From Takakia lepidozioides (taxonomy: Eukaryota; Streptophyta; Takakiopsida; Takakiales; Takakiaceae), in NCBI GenBank assembly GCA_030704615.1, contig CM060732.1:66695053-66755052 (forward strand): a stretch of DNA of 60,000 nucleotides. The letters are read 5' to 3'. The notes under the pieces are model-generated. The model did not search any database and had not been told where the DNA came from. It worked only from the letters and a program-made list of their open reading frames with translations. Each line of letters starts with the position of its first letter. Within the stretch, counting starts at the first letter, position 1. Positions 33,601 to 46,700 of the stretch are shown piece after piece. The translations under genes were made by a program, and so were the position numbers.

Positions 33601-36600
33601 AATGAAAACAGTCTGGGGATGTAACTCTGATTGCATCAACTTGGCAGCGGATGGAATGACGTATGTAGGATCGGCCTTGTGTTGGAGTCTAGGTTGCAGG
33701 AGAGCTTCGAAACCGTGGAATCTCAGCTGCACACTACCATGCGGATATGGGTGCAGCTTCAAGGTCTTCTGTCCATAGGCGGTATGTCTCACCTTCCCCA
33801 TTCTGTATCAGGATATACCAGCCTTATACCTTTGCCACAAGACACGACATTCACCATAACAACATAGTGCTCACTGTGGCTGGATAATGAAAGTTGTCTC
33901 CTTAGCTCTGTTGTTGGTAGCGTCATTAAGTTTGTAGTTGTCCATTGCCAAACTAGCAAGCATGCAAGGGACACTATGATTGCCCTATATGCGTATGGTT
34001 GTCCGTATTTAACAAGAGAAACAGCATGTATCAATTCTTGAGAATTTCCTCATGATGTCAATCTTTGTAGATGGTTGTTCATCTAGTAAGCAATAAACCT
34101 GAAGTCTCTGTTCTTCATGCCATCTGATTGCTGACTTACCTTTTGGAAAAAGCCATTAGCTTCTATCATATGTGGTGCTTGAGCTTTTTGGAACTTTATG
34201 GTCAAGACTAGATAGGTCAGGGATTATCTCGGCAAAGATGACTTAGTCATGAGTTGGGTGCTGGCGGTCTCTGCCAGATGGAGCACCAACAAGTTACAAG
34301 TCATCGTTGGCACGGTATGCCCGTCCCATGGATTGCTTCGTCTAATAACAAACAAGACATCACTCCCACTGGAAGATGTTTAGAACAAATAATTGCCCAA
34401 ACTTCTTGTGAATCTTGATCACTTGAGGTTCGTCCAGGGGACTTCGAAGGTCCCATGTCTGAACATCTTTTTATGGCAAATGGTACAGATTTGCATGCGT
34501 GCGTATGGATGTGCGTATGGAATGGTGTAGGTATCTTCATTTTCATGGATGTGTACATATGCAGTGCATGTAGGTACTGCCGAATTGTAGGGTAAATAAT
34601 ATGGTATGTGATTAAAAAAGAAAGGGTAACACCTCTTTAATCTTTGTAGCAGTGTCTTGCTATTCAAGTATGTGCTTGGGGATATTTCCAGCTGTTTGTG
34701 GTTCTAATACACTGCTTGTTTGTTGTACGGTCCCTGTGACTGCATGCAGGTGGCATTTGGAATGGGCATCAACAAGCCAGATGGTGAGAACCTGCCTAGC
34801 TTACCCATCTGAATTAAGTGATAGTCAGCCACATGTTGGAGCCCTTTATGGACAGAGATAAAAGATGTTTCTCTCATTTATATTGAGATGTTTCCGTTTC
34901 TTATTGCTTGCCTTTAGACGGCTTAAAGTTGGCCTCAATGCTTATGAAAGAGATGCACTTATTCAGCAACCCCTGCAGTGTTGGGTTTCACTTGTCCTGG
35001 AGGTCTTACTACCTGTGGGAGACTAACCTTCCAGAGCTGGTTGTGGGGTTTCCACTCACTAAGGTATGCGAAACTCATCCCAAAATTGCCACACTAATCA
35101 CAATCTGGTTACAAGATTTGAGTAGTTGTATATGATAGTCACTATAGACATTATGCTAGAACCCACAACATTTCTGTAGAACTAACCCATGATAGTGATG
35201 GCCTGCAGTGCGGTTTGTGATACATCACAGTCTGAGCAAGTCCTTGGAGACATACTACCAGGTATCATTCATAAACTATCTGGCTTCCATTCCTGTGCAG
35301 AGAGGAGGAGAGAAAGACAGGGAGATGGTGTATGAGATATCTTGGGGGTCATTGGTGCTGGTAGGAAAGTGGGCGTGCAGGCCGCGATGGACTCCCATCC
35401 CATTGTCTTCTCTTCTTCAGGCCTGCGGATCTCCCCCGACAGGTGAGGTTGTTAACATAAGCCCCAAGATGTTCAGATTGCTTCATTTTAGGGTGTTTTG
35501 AATATGTGGAAGATTTTCTGGATCAAGGCATGTACGTACTCACGATCTTTGTGTGTCTTCTCTATGTCTCTCTTTGATCGATGTGGGTGCCTAGCTCTCT
35601 GTGCCCACTTAAGAATCTGCATCCGCTCGTTATGTATCTGATGATGCTGGTTCTTAACATCTGTCTCATTGTGCGAGTGGTCAGAGTTCGATGGTGTTTG
35701 CGGAGGTTGCAGGTCTGCATAACCTCTATGCCATAGCCCGGTTTTGTCAGGTGTGTTGTACTGCTATTCAATCTCACACAACCTTGACGATGTGGATATC
35801 TCAACCGAATTTACAGCTAGGTGCATAGGAGGCCATCGGATGTTCAAAGATAATGTTGATTTCAGTCTTAGTGGGTCATTAGTAATTGACTATGACTTTG
35901 ACATTTTTAGGCCAATTTGCTGCAACAATGTTTGCTTGTCAGGAAGATCTGGGCGCCCCTAATTTCCATAGGATGCTAACCTTCCGTGAGCTATGAGTAT
36001 GAAACTCAATATGGGTTTGAGTTACTAGGGAGTGAATTTGAATAAGAAAACTGGCATTGACAATATACTAGAGAACATGATCATGAATACCCCACTGAGA
36101 AGGTGATGAGAGAGAGCCAGAGAACTGGAGATTAGATACAAAAACATGTCAGAGTATCCCTCCAAGATTGCACTTCTAACAGAAATGATGTTTGGTGGGA
36201 AATGTTTCAGTCAAAGCGAGCATGTCGTCGTGCAGCCTTCTTCCGCCACTTTGGAGAGCGAGTCCAAGATTGCAATAGTAATTTCTCTTCTACTATACTC
36301 ACTGCCGACATGCTACCTGCGTCCATTTATTGTTTGTTGTCAGTGAGGACATCAGCACTAGTGTCTCGTGTATCGGAAGAGAGTATGTTGAGGGGGAAGT
36401 GCTGCTTTAAGGAACTTAGTATATGTCATTCTTCAGGTCCAGACTTGTAACTATCATAACAAGGGCACAGGTGTGTCTTTGGAGGTATTCGCTTCATTCT
36501 TACAAATGCAACTCAAAGAACCAATTTTTCAACCTTATCATGGATGAGCTGACGCTTCTCAACATTATTATGGTAACTTTGAATTTTCTTCTTTCTCACA

Positions 36601-39434
36601 GGCATGTGTGACAACTGTGCTTTCTCCAAGGACATTGTGGACCTGGACGTCACAGGTGAGTTCTTCAACTACTGCCTTGGAAATTATGCTTTATTTAAAC
36701 TGCCTAATCTTTCCTTGGAAACAGGCATCAGAGATGAGGGGAATACAAATACGGTGCGGTTTCAATTTGAGACAGATGTGGGACAGCAACATAGTATGCT
36801 TGCGGTCATAGAGCTCTGTGGCATGGACATTTTATAGGATAGAAGAGTGCATACTTTGATTATTAATGATGCTGTGAGACCTGTTGTCTTTATATTCAAA
36901 GGTCGAGGTCAACGAACTTAATGATTTTGCTCAGGATGGCCGAGATGGGGATTCTGTTGTGCGAGGGTTGACAAGGGGCATGCAGACGTAACTGAGAAAG
37001 TTTGCATGGGTCGTGGGAGGTATTCAGAGCATGCAAAGTCACTGGTGAAATTAGTGCAGGAGTCTGAAAGCAAAGATCAGAAGTCAACAATGTTGCAACT
37101 GGTGGATCTTTGGAGAAGCCGCTCTCGTGAACCGGGCAAGCCTCCTTGACCGGTAGTATAGTCGAGGTCTTGGTTACCATAATCACTTTAGGACCTCGAT
37201 CCAATTTAATAACCAAATAAGATGACAACATCTGGTGACACCATCTTTCAGTGCTTCCTTGTTCTCTTACCAATATCTCTTTAGAGGGGGTAGACTTTCT
37301 ACCCGAGACAATGTCCCTGCCTGTGGCCATATGGACATAGACCATGGCTTTTGATATATGTGGATTTGGACTGAAAGTATTAGTAGCACTTAATCATTGG
37401 ACTGGCTGCACCAAACAGCCAGTTGGTTGCATAATTTTGATCCGTCTTTCCTTCTTCAATACTCAATCTGGGGTGCACATGTTCACATTAAAATTGTTCA
37501 CAGACACAGGGTGAAGGACTGGGGATTTTAAACTCACTTTTTTGCGATTAAGTGGATGTAAGTGAGATAATTGCAGGTTCGGATTCCCAACTGGCAAAGG
37601 AGCTCAGTAAAGATGATGTGGAGCGCGTTATCACTCAACTTGTTCTGGATGGGATTTTGGTAACAAACCACCCGAGTGATTGTAGGGTTTAGAGGGTGAA
37701 TGGATGAATCCATAGGTAAAATGGACACTTGAGTTGAACTCATCTGCAGAGCCAAATTCAGTTATTAGAGCTGTCCCTTTGCTTGTTTTTGTTTTGTCCA
37801 AAGTGCATCTTGAATGTTGACTTTCTCTCTGTCCCAGTGCTGCTATGATGTTGTCCACCATATTGTTCAGCACAATGTCAATGCCAGCTCTTAAACTGAT
37901 CCCTCTATCCCCAGCTTGGAGAATGTTAGTATCTTGCAGGAAGCCCGGTAAGTACCACAAAGCAAAATCTTTGTGAAGACCTTCATTGATTACATATATC
38001 GTTGTTCCCTCACCGTTGTAATCTCTTATGTCAAATGTGAACGTGAAGGATGCCTGTTAATGAGTTACATTGATGTTGCAGAAAGAGGTGTTTGCACATA
38101 CAGCATATGCCACCAATGCCTACATAGCACTGGGTACTTGGAGAGCCCTTCTCCATGGTAGGCCCTTTATGTTCATGATCCAAAAGTTTGCACCTTTGCT
38201 GGAAAGTGTGATTGATGTTTTCCAGGGATAGAAGCTTTTCTGGTTCATGAGCAGGATGCCATCCCTCTCGCTCGCTTCCTTGTTACTAAATCCCAGTGAA
38301 GAGGGATAGGGAGAGAAAGAGGAAAAGGATCAGTGTCTCGCACAAGATTTGAACCTTTGTGTTCACAGGAAGAAACAAAGAAACAAAAGACACCAACTGG
38401 GAATGTGGACATGTGTCAGGCCAACGGAATGTCAAGCTTGAGGTTGTGCAACAAGTGCACAGTGCAAAGAAGGGTGCAAGGGCCGCACAAAACGGATTGG
38501 GAATGGTGGATGGAAAGATACAATCGCCCATGGGGTGCATGCTTGACGATTTGCGACAGCAACTGGCAGCTGCTCATGGTGGCATCTTCCCACACTCAGT
38601 ACTCTCGTCGCAACACATTGCCTCGCTCTGTTCTTGCAAACCTATCTCCTTGAACCAGGTAAAGTCACGATATTGCCCTTCTGATTCAATCTTCTGCGTA
38701 GGCCAGTGTTGTCATTCAAGGTTCTTTGTTTTAAATAGAGCACAAATTGATGGAAGAAACAGTACCAGATCTCATGTAGATACTCGAATTTTGCTACAGC
38801 TGCAAAGCACACATTTTCTCTTTTGTTATTTGGTCATTTAAGGAGGAAACACCCCAGATCCAACCTCTGTATCTCTGTTACACAAAGACACTACATTGGC
38901 TTGAAACACCAGTCCTGCACCTCTTCAGTGAAGTCAAGTATTGTGAATGTCTAATGTGTACGTAAGTTGTTGGGGTAGGTGGAGGAGGTGATCGGAAAGA
39001 GGAAAGCAGAGCAATATGGCCATGAGATTCTAGTTTCAATCAGCGAATACCTAGCAAACAACCCAGACAGCCCTTTGCGAGCAGGTCCTTGGGTGACTCC
39101 TAAAGCCAAGGGCGTTCCTCTCACCTCATCAACCTCTGTTACTCCCAAAGCAACTTCCAGTCGGCTCCCTTTGAAGAAAGTGTCAAAACCCAGCAAGAAG
39201 ACCCCACCAACAACAGGAAAACTTGAGGAACTTCGGAATGATTCAGCTAAAACTTCTTCCAAAACAGCTGGTAGAACCAGCTTATGTATTGATTTGGAAA
39301 CCGATAGTGAGCCAGAAGAGAATGCTGCATCCTTCAAGGATGTCAAAGCTGATCATGATAGTGTTGAAGATGAGATTGAAGACGATGATGAAGATGATGA
39401 CGACTTTGTCCTGTTCAAGAGAATAAAAAGGTGA
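27636..39434 (+). CDS. RECQL2: RecQ DNA helicase RECQL2 (MED34)
   Basis: Twenty-one exons, all in phase: 27636-27696, 30225-30306, 30585-30738, 32119-32265, 32410-32622, 32770-32874, 33034-33138, 33304-33426, 33693-33763, 34278-34314, 34750-34783, 35209-35261, 35365-35442, 35685-35750, 36211-36277, 36602-36655, 37028-37126, 37577-37659, 38082-38157, 38369-38658 and 38979-39434; about 817 aa (Arabidopsis 705). A 3'-5' helicase in DNA repair; the plant protein was also reported as Mediator subunit 34. Visible: N-terminal coiled coil ([16 protein letters not shown]), motif 0 ([10 protein letters not shown]), Walker A AAGGGKS (Lys120), DEAH split by an intron (219-222), motif [19 protein letters not shown], motif [11 protein letters not shown], zinc Cys448/464/468/471, winged helix, and an acidic tail (DDDEDDDDF). 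About seven residues expected between HADM and the WSxNKLQ motif are missing. Confidence 0.93.
29160..29570 (-). mobile_element. LINE 3'-end fragment in RECQL2 intron 1
   Basis: The minus strand carries [20 protein letters not shown] (the Cys/His finger after the RT), [18 protein letters not shown] and [20 protein letters not shown], the same order as in the 46-kb LINE. It is antisense to RECQL2, and a GA microsatellite at about 29598-29625 lies just beyond its 5'-truncated end. Confidence 0.85.
31333..31670 (+). pseudogene. Degenerate acidic coding fragment in RECQL2 intron 3
   Basis: One plus-strand frame reads [28 protein letters not shown], then [48 protein letters not shown], interrupted by only two or three stops. 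The sustained protein-like composition suggests a once-coding insertion. I do not recognise the parent. Confidence 0.4.
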
Positions 39435-40739
39435 CTGGTGGTTTAAAAAAATCGGCGGAGGAAGGAATGAGTAGAAAAAATTTCATGGCCAGCTGGTTGA
39501 CGCCAAGGGAGATGGGCAAAAGGGATACATGCCTGGGGCCACAGTCGGCACAGAAAGGTCATCACATACTCCATCAGTTCTATTTAACTTTGAAAATGAG
39601 TTAAATCTGGGCTTCTATTTTGTCAGGCGAAATCCCATCTGCAAGTTTGTTTGTGGTGGCTTTCTGGGCTCAGTTGATTGATGGATTTAGGGCCGATTCT
39701 GATAAGAGGGAAAAACAGGGTGAAATGTGTTGAAGAATGCCTAGATTAGCAGTGCCTGAGTTTATCAATTGTGCCGCAGCTGCTGGGGCTTCCAGTTGAC
39801 CATCTACCCATGCAGGTTTCTTGGAGATATCCTTCCACTGGGAATCATAGGTCATCAGGAGCTTGAAATCCGGCCCTCTTGGATGAATCTGGACCCACAC
39901 TCTATCCCTGCTCCTTCAGCTATCCATGCCTCTGCACAAATCATGCATACATCCTTGCCTTGCTGCTAGCCTAGAATTGATTGGTCCAGCAAACACCCCA
40001 ACCCTACTTATCACACTAGTTCCAATGCTGACCTGCATCTGCTTCCATCAGGCAGCATTCACCTTTTTGCCTCGATTGCCTCGATTGTTCCACCATTGAC
40101 TGGGGTGGGACATGCATTCATTCCAGCGCTTCTCCTTGTCTCTGTTATTGTTATCTGTTTTCCGATTCTTTCCTGTTTGCCACATTGGCAATAACATGTC
40201 AAAATCAGCTAACTTGCAGAATTCAAGATGAAAATTTAGGGACGACTCTGATGAGAGGCATCTCAGGGCCGAGTCTGGTGAGAGGCAAATCACGTGAAAC
40301 CCCTCAGCTCTCAAGGATGCATCGTCATCCCTTCCCCGCGCCCCGCAAAGACATTTCGGGCATTTCGGGCAGTTTCCAAAGAAATTGACGACGACGATGA
40401 CGTGTTTATGATGACGTGACGACGAAACTTGACGATGATGACGTGGCACTATGGTAGCCTATATCTGCTCTACGCTAAACTAGGTTCCGACCTTCTGTCG
40501 TCGCTAGAATATACCCTGATATTAGCCACAGCTAGTAGTGGCTAGTTAGCCTCCGGTGCGGCCGGGGGCTTAATCTGATTGATGTAGATTAGTTGGAAAG
40601 CCTCGTCCATGTTCATGTTCGGCGTGAAGTGTGAAGTGAAAAAGAGGTTGAAAGTTTGGGTTGATGGATCTTCCCACGTTTTTTCTCTTTCTGTTCCTCT
40701 TCTCGCTCCCTACGCGTTGGGTTTTTCTCGGTAGGTGCA
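39435..40739. promoter_or_regulatory. Intergenic RECQL2-LPA1 region with a TGACG cluster
   Basis: About 1.3 kb separates the RECQL2 stop from the LPA1 start. At 40386-40446 the word TGACG occurs about six times, three of them as TGACGTG, within GACGA-type repeats. TGACG is the as-1/TGA-bZIP core, so this is a plausible LPA1 promoter element (inference). The rest shows no coding signal. Confidence 0.45.
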
Positions 40740-43700
40740 ATGCACGTCCTGGCCTCTGCAATCGGGCCATGGCTGCTCATCCGTCCTTCGCCATCATCGT
40801 CAACTGCAAGCTTAGTAGCTGCGCCTTACTCGGGCTCACAACAGTCATGGAATTTGCAAGCAAGGAGGTCGGACTGTGGTGGCCACGGGTGGCGACGGAG
40901 ACCAGGTTTGGTGCGTGTTTTGGCATCGGGAGGGGCAGAGTCAAGTACAGCTTCTGCGGATGCAGCTGCTCCCACCACTGCCAAGGACGCAGTCAGTTTG
41001 GGGTTGTCTCTCTTCTCCAAAGGCAGGGTACATCATGGCATTGCTCTCCACTTTTCCTCGATGGATTGGCATCTGTACGCCAGAAGATGATTGAATGCTT
41101 TGGAACACTAGAACAAAAAAACCTGCGCATGATCTTCCCCATTCTATGTACTACACATCCCGCCACATTAGCAAAAACAAAAAGTTGTCATGTGCATGGC
41201 CCGTAATGTCATCTACCCCACTACTGCGCAGTCGCACAAGACTGTCGCCACTACTTCAATCAATCCCAATCGTCATCGATATTATCCGGCATTGACAAGT
41301 GAATGTACGCTGGTTGTTCATGGGGAACATAATATATCATCCCGGACCTCAGAGAAAGTTGTATGCCAACTTGACTATTTCTTGGATTTTGGATTGGCAA
41401 TAGTGGACATATTTTGGTGAGAATCTACAAGTTGTCATGCATATATCAAAGGATGATTGGGCAGTGTACTGTATTACAAGTTTTTGTACCCTTGTTTCAG
41501 CAAACAATGGTGTCTAATTTTCGGTTTCGCTTATCAAATAGGTGAAGGATGCATTGGTGCAATTCGATGCAGCACTGGAGATGAATCCTATGCCTGAGGA
41601 GGCTCAAGCTGCCCTGTATAATAAAGCCTGTTGCCATGCATTCAGGTTCGACCTGACCTTGTTTCTTTTTGAATTTCTTGCTCAATTAGGCAGGTTGTAG
41701 GCAATTGTAGTATTTTCTTCTGAAGCATAGGGACAGCTGCGTAAAGTCTTCATTTTGGGTGGAATGCAGGGAGGAAGGGGACAAAGCATCACAGGCATTA
41801 AGGCAGGCACTGAAGGAGTATGATCTGAAGTTCAGCATCATATTGAATGACCCAGACATGACCTCCTTTCGAGCCATGCCTGAATTTAAGCAATTACAAG
41901 ATGAGGTCATTTTTTCTGGATTCTGCAATGATTGTGTGTGTGTGTACAAGAGAGACAAACGGAGACATACTTTTATGGTCAGCGGAAAGCTCAAAGATCT
42001 TATGGGACTGAGCTTGTAACAAGAAGAGTGGGGCCGGAAGAGGTAATAACACACAACAAACAGTGAAGCAACTAGAAACTGGAGAGAGAGACACAGAGAG
42101 AAAGAAAAAAGAAATTTCTTAGGTCCAGGGCCCAAGAAACATAAGTAGGACAACATAAGTGCAGAATGTCAATATGATGCCTATGGTCGAATTGTGATGT
42201 TCCTAACCATTTGTGGTTAATTCAGGCCAGAAAAGGTGGTCAAGAAGTGGGTGAGAGCTTCCGAAGGGATTTGAAGCTGATTAGTGAGGTGCAAGCTCCA
42301 TTCCGGGTTTTACGGAAGTTTTTATATGCGGCTTTTACTGTAGCAGCAGGGCTATCGACTCTTTTCACATTGCCTCGGCTGTTTCTTGCTCTTCAAGGAG
42401 GAGAAGGGGCACCGGGCCTTTTCGGAATTGCTCAAAACTTGGCTATAAATATTGGGGGTGAGTTTGCTGCCCTCTTGGCAGATATTACCTTGCAGATCTA
42501 AATCTGAGTTCATCGCTGGTTACCTTTCTGGCTTTTGAGATGGACCTATCCTAAAAAATAGAATAAGGCCTGCTCAGAGATTGAAGGTGGTGTTCTCTGG
42601 CGACAGTGTATGGTTGCTAGGTACAGAATTATATGCAAAAGTAACTTGGAAGTGGGTACAGAATGGATTTGGGGAATGGAATTTGTGGAAGTATGTTGTA
42701 AGATTTTAGTTATTTGAGGAACTGAGCTTTCCTTTAATATTTGCCAAGGATTTGTGGGCAGAGAGAACATTTCTGACTTCATTGTAACTTACTCTTAGGG
42801 AATGGCATTCTCTCTACTGGGTGATCAAATTAGATAAATTGGCTGTCTCAGAGACTTGGAGGCAATGGGATAGTCTGCAAGCCTGTAGGATGAACTTTCC
42901 TCATGTTACAGGTAGTTGACTCTCAATTTTCACTGAGGAGAAAGAGAAGAAGCCTTTTCCTGTGGGTTGGAACATTTCCTTCCTCCTTTGTATCTCCCGC
43001 TGCAGAATTCTAACAGTAGAAAGAGGAAAAATCGGGATGGATTGGAGTAGATCAGGGCTTATTGACAGCAAGGATATGGCCTGCGAGTTTTTTTGCTCAA
43101 TGTGCAATATTTGGTTCTATTCTGCCAGGTGTGGCGGTTTTTGTGGCCTTATACAGATGGGATAGTAAGAAAGAAGAGGAGCAAATAGCCAGAATATTAA
43201 GGGACGAAACACTGTCAAGATTGCCATTACGACTTTCAACCAACCGTGTGGTTGAGCTTGTGCAGCTACGTGAGAGCACTCGTCCAGTATGTCTTTTCCT
43301 CCATGATTGCAGTCCAAGCACACCAATTTTATTGTGTTGTAGAGGCCCTTGACTATTTCTTTCTGTCTATGCAGTCTTGCCACTGCAATGAACTCTCAAA
43401 GCAATGATACAAGGGCCTTGTAAATCAGGCAGATAAAAAGACAGCCTAGTATGGGACTATGAGAGAGTCACATCGCAGACATGACCTTGGAGTTTTTTCG
43501 AGGTTCCTATATAAGTGATGGAGATTGTGGTGTTTTGTTTTCAAAATAAAAGAGAAATGGATCATTGATTTTGAGACCCATGTTGGACATCCAGGTGATT
43601 GTAGCTGGTTCAAAAGAGACTGTTGCAAAGGCTCTCCAGCAAGCAGATAAGTACCGAGAGGACTTGATAAAGCGAGGGGTCTTGGTTGTTCCCTTGGTGT

Positions 43701-46700
43701 GGAGTGGGGAGAAAGCGGCACTCGGAAAGAAAGGTTTTGGGGGTTTGCGAAAGTCAACTGCTACTCCAGTGACCGCTGGGGTAGGTGCAGCCCTCAGTAA
43801 TCTTGTCCCTCAGTTTGTCTCTTTGGCATTCTTAGCGTGTGCATCTGTCTGTCTGTCTCTCCCTTTGTGGGTGTGTTACATGCCCACAGAGGGGACCCTT
43901 AGTGCTGACGCAGACAAAGCCTTCGAAGATGTAAAGCTGGACTGTGCTAAGTTCCTCGCCAAAGGTCAGGTCGTCTTATTGGGTGACTTCAATGCCCGGG
44001 GGCAAAGGTCTCCATCAGGATGATACCATTGGGCCTATTGGTGAGCTGGATTCTAATGGTAGACGGTTAATAAACTGTCTGGAAGAACTTCAGCTTTTGG
44101 CCTTGAATAATTGGTCAAAAGGAGTCCAAGTGCAGTGGAAGCCCAAACTGGGGAACGTTCCATTGTGGATTCTATCATAATGGACATAAATTTGTTTCCC
44201 AGAGTGCCAGTGTGTTGATCGACAGAACTGATATTGGTACCTCTGACCACTTCCTGGTTTGGACTGAGATCAAAAGGTGTTTTCCCAACACCAAGAGATC
44301 TGTAAAACGTTCAATTCGGAAGTGGCGCATAGAAAATTTCCAAAATGAAGAGGTCAAGGCTGAGTATGTCCAGGCCTTGCAAGAGGCTCTCCCTCATTTT
44401 GTCCAATCGCTCCAAGACCTGCAGTCTCCCTCTGGCAATGCAAGAAATCGAAAGAGCAGTGGATTCTTGGGAGAGTTTTGTCTCCTCTGTGACTGACAAG
44501 ATCATTGGGAGGAAACTAATTATCTGTGGTAGAGCTGTTAATTGGTGGACCAATGAGATTAAACTCAAGATAGCTGAAAGACGAGTCCTCTATAAAGAGT
44601 GCTGCAATTTGAAAACCAACAAAGAATTGTGGGTTAAGTACTACCAGATCCGCAAAGATATCAATAAGCTTGTAAGGTCTCAGAAGAAATTATAGTGGGA
44701 CAAGCTATACAGTGAAATAAACTCAAACCACCATGGTGGTAATGACAAGAGATTCTGGTTGGCCCTTCAACGTTTGTACAAGCCGAAAACTGTCAGCAAG
44801 TACAAGCACTGAGGACTACTAAGGGTGCAGTGGTGACTTCAACGGTTGACATTGTCAAAACCTTTGAAACCCACTACAGTATCCTTGGCAGATTTTCTAG
44901 GTCTAACAGTGAGGGGTCCTCTGAAGAATGGAAGGACAGTTGGAAAAACTGTTCCTACGATTCAAGACAGCCCTAATGAATTGGAATATATTTCAAAGGC
45001 TTACAACGCTCCCATTAGTTCTTCTGAGATTGTGGAAGCAATTGAGCATTTAAACGGATATAAAGCTGGTGGACCTGATGGCATAGTCAACGAGCTTATC
45101 AAGCACGGTGGCGATCCCATGATAGAGGCCCTTGTCTACGGCATAGGGAAGACTCCTTCCAATCTCCAAGAGTTGATTGATCGCGCGGAGAGATACTTTT
45201 ACCTGCGGGGCCCAGAGGCTAATGTCAATAAATGTGCAGTGGTGGTATTCAACGACCGAGGAGAGGGAGGAGGTGATCTCAAGTGGCAGTGGGAAGCCAA
45301 GAGATTCCGGTCCTCCCTTCCTAAACATACCTCGGCGTTGATTTTTCCTCCAACTGTAATTGGGATGCACATATTCAGAAAGTTGTTCAAACTGGCAAGC
45401 GAAAAGCGCTGGGTCTCACTAAATTTTTCCTCTGCAGAGGGATCAACTCTGCGGTCAAGAAAACCATGCTTTGTCATGTTATTAGTGTTGGAGGTGTCAA
45501 GGCTATAGCCCTTGCACGGCACTCTGAGAACAGAAAGGGACGGGTAGCTCAGTGGTAGAGCACCCCACCGGAATGGGGGAGGTCCTAGGTTCAATCCCTA
45601 GCCTGACCATACGCCAGTGGTTTTCCAACATGGTATCAGAGCCAAGGTTGGGGCGGTGGTCAGAATGGGTGGGCATCAGCTTTAAGGGCTATGCCTTGAG
45701 GGGGAGTGTTGGAGGTGTCAAGGCTATAGCCCTTGCACGGCACTCTGAGAACAGAAAGGGACGGGTAGCTCAGTGGTAGAGCACCCCACCGGAATGGGGG
45801 AGGTCCTAGGTTCAATCCCTAGCCTGACCATACGCCAGTGGTTTTCCAACAATTAGACCTTCCTTGGAGTACGCATCTGCAATATGGGTAACTCCAACCA
45901 GGCTAGGTCTCTAGAATCCATTCAAGTGGGGGCGCTTAAGGAGTGCACGTCAGCATGCTCCAAAACAGCCAATGTGGCTGTTTGGGGTGAGTTTGGCATC
46001 CCTTAAGCTCCCGATGAGATGAATTCAAGGTCAGGTGGTGGGGTCAGCTGCAACGTATGTCCAACATCAGATATCCTAAGTTAGTTGACTCTATATCTTG
46101 GAAACAGGATCGCCCTGTCAAACAGGCTAAGTTCTGGCGGAAGAGAGTAAAAGAGATTCTCAAGGATCTGCTTGCATGTCTTGACCCTGCTGGATAAAAC
46201 TGACTTAGAGGCTGTAGTGTCCAAATCCATGTCTGTTGCCAGGAAATTGTCCGAGGAGAATGAAGTTAGGCAGAAAACTTCCCTGAACTTGTTTCTAGTC
46301 TGTGACATGGGGGAGGCCATGATGGATGACCTCAAGGGTCTACCCACTCTCGGCACTAGACTGAAATTTAAACTCAGGGCAGGAAGCCTATCTTTGAACA
46401 GCAAACAGAAGCAGAGAGGAAAGGGAGAGTGCAATTGCCCGTTGTGTGGGCAACCTGAAGACAATATTCATTTTCTGATTCATTGTCCAGGGTTCTCTCA
46501 CCAGAGAGACGCTCTCTTGAAATCTATCAAGGGAATTGTGCCTGTACCCCTGTTTACCAACTTTGAAAGTCTCGAGGCTGAGCCAAAAGCCCAGGCCCTC
46601 CTGAGGCCTAGTTTTTGGGCAAATCACACACAGCAGATTGATGCTTGTGTGAAGGGATTTCTAGAGGATATCTGGAAAACCCGGATTAATTCTTTATATG

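Larger units (their letters stand above)
45486..45851 (+). mobile_element. 366-bp TRIM (miniature LTR retrotransposon) with tRNA-like LTRs
   Basis: Two LTRs of 145 bp (45486-45630 and 45707-45851), identical by eye, start TGTTGGA and end TCCAACA. Between them are only 76 bp: a primer-binding site, a short spacer and a polypurine tract. ATTAG flanks both sides. It encodes nothing and must be mobilised in trans. The identical LTRs indicate recent insertion, into an already decayed LINE. Each LTR contains a 72-nt tRNA-like sequence. Confidence 0.92.

Noticed and set aside
38951-39346. 131-codon minus-strand frame at the RECQL2 3' end
   Set aside because: Shadow of the last RECQL2 exon, whose sense frame matches the family C-terminus.
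45199-45594. Minus-strand open frame over the LINE/TRIM junction
   Set aside because: It spans a target-site duplication between two elements, so it is a shadow of LINE coding sequence on the other strand.
45538-45830. Two functional tRNA genes in tandem
   Set aside because: Both lie at identical positions in the LTRs of one retroelement; the anticodon loop has six bases and the acceptor stem has a mismatch.
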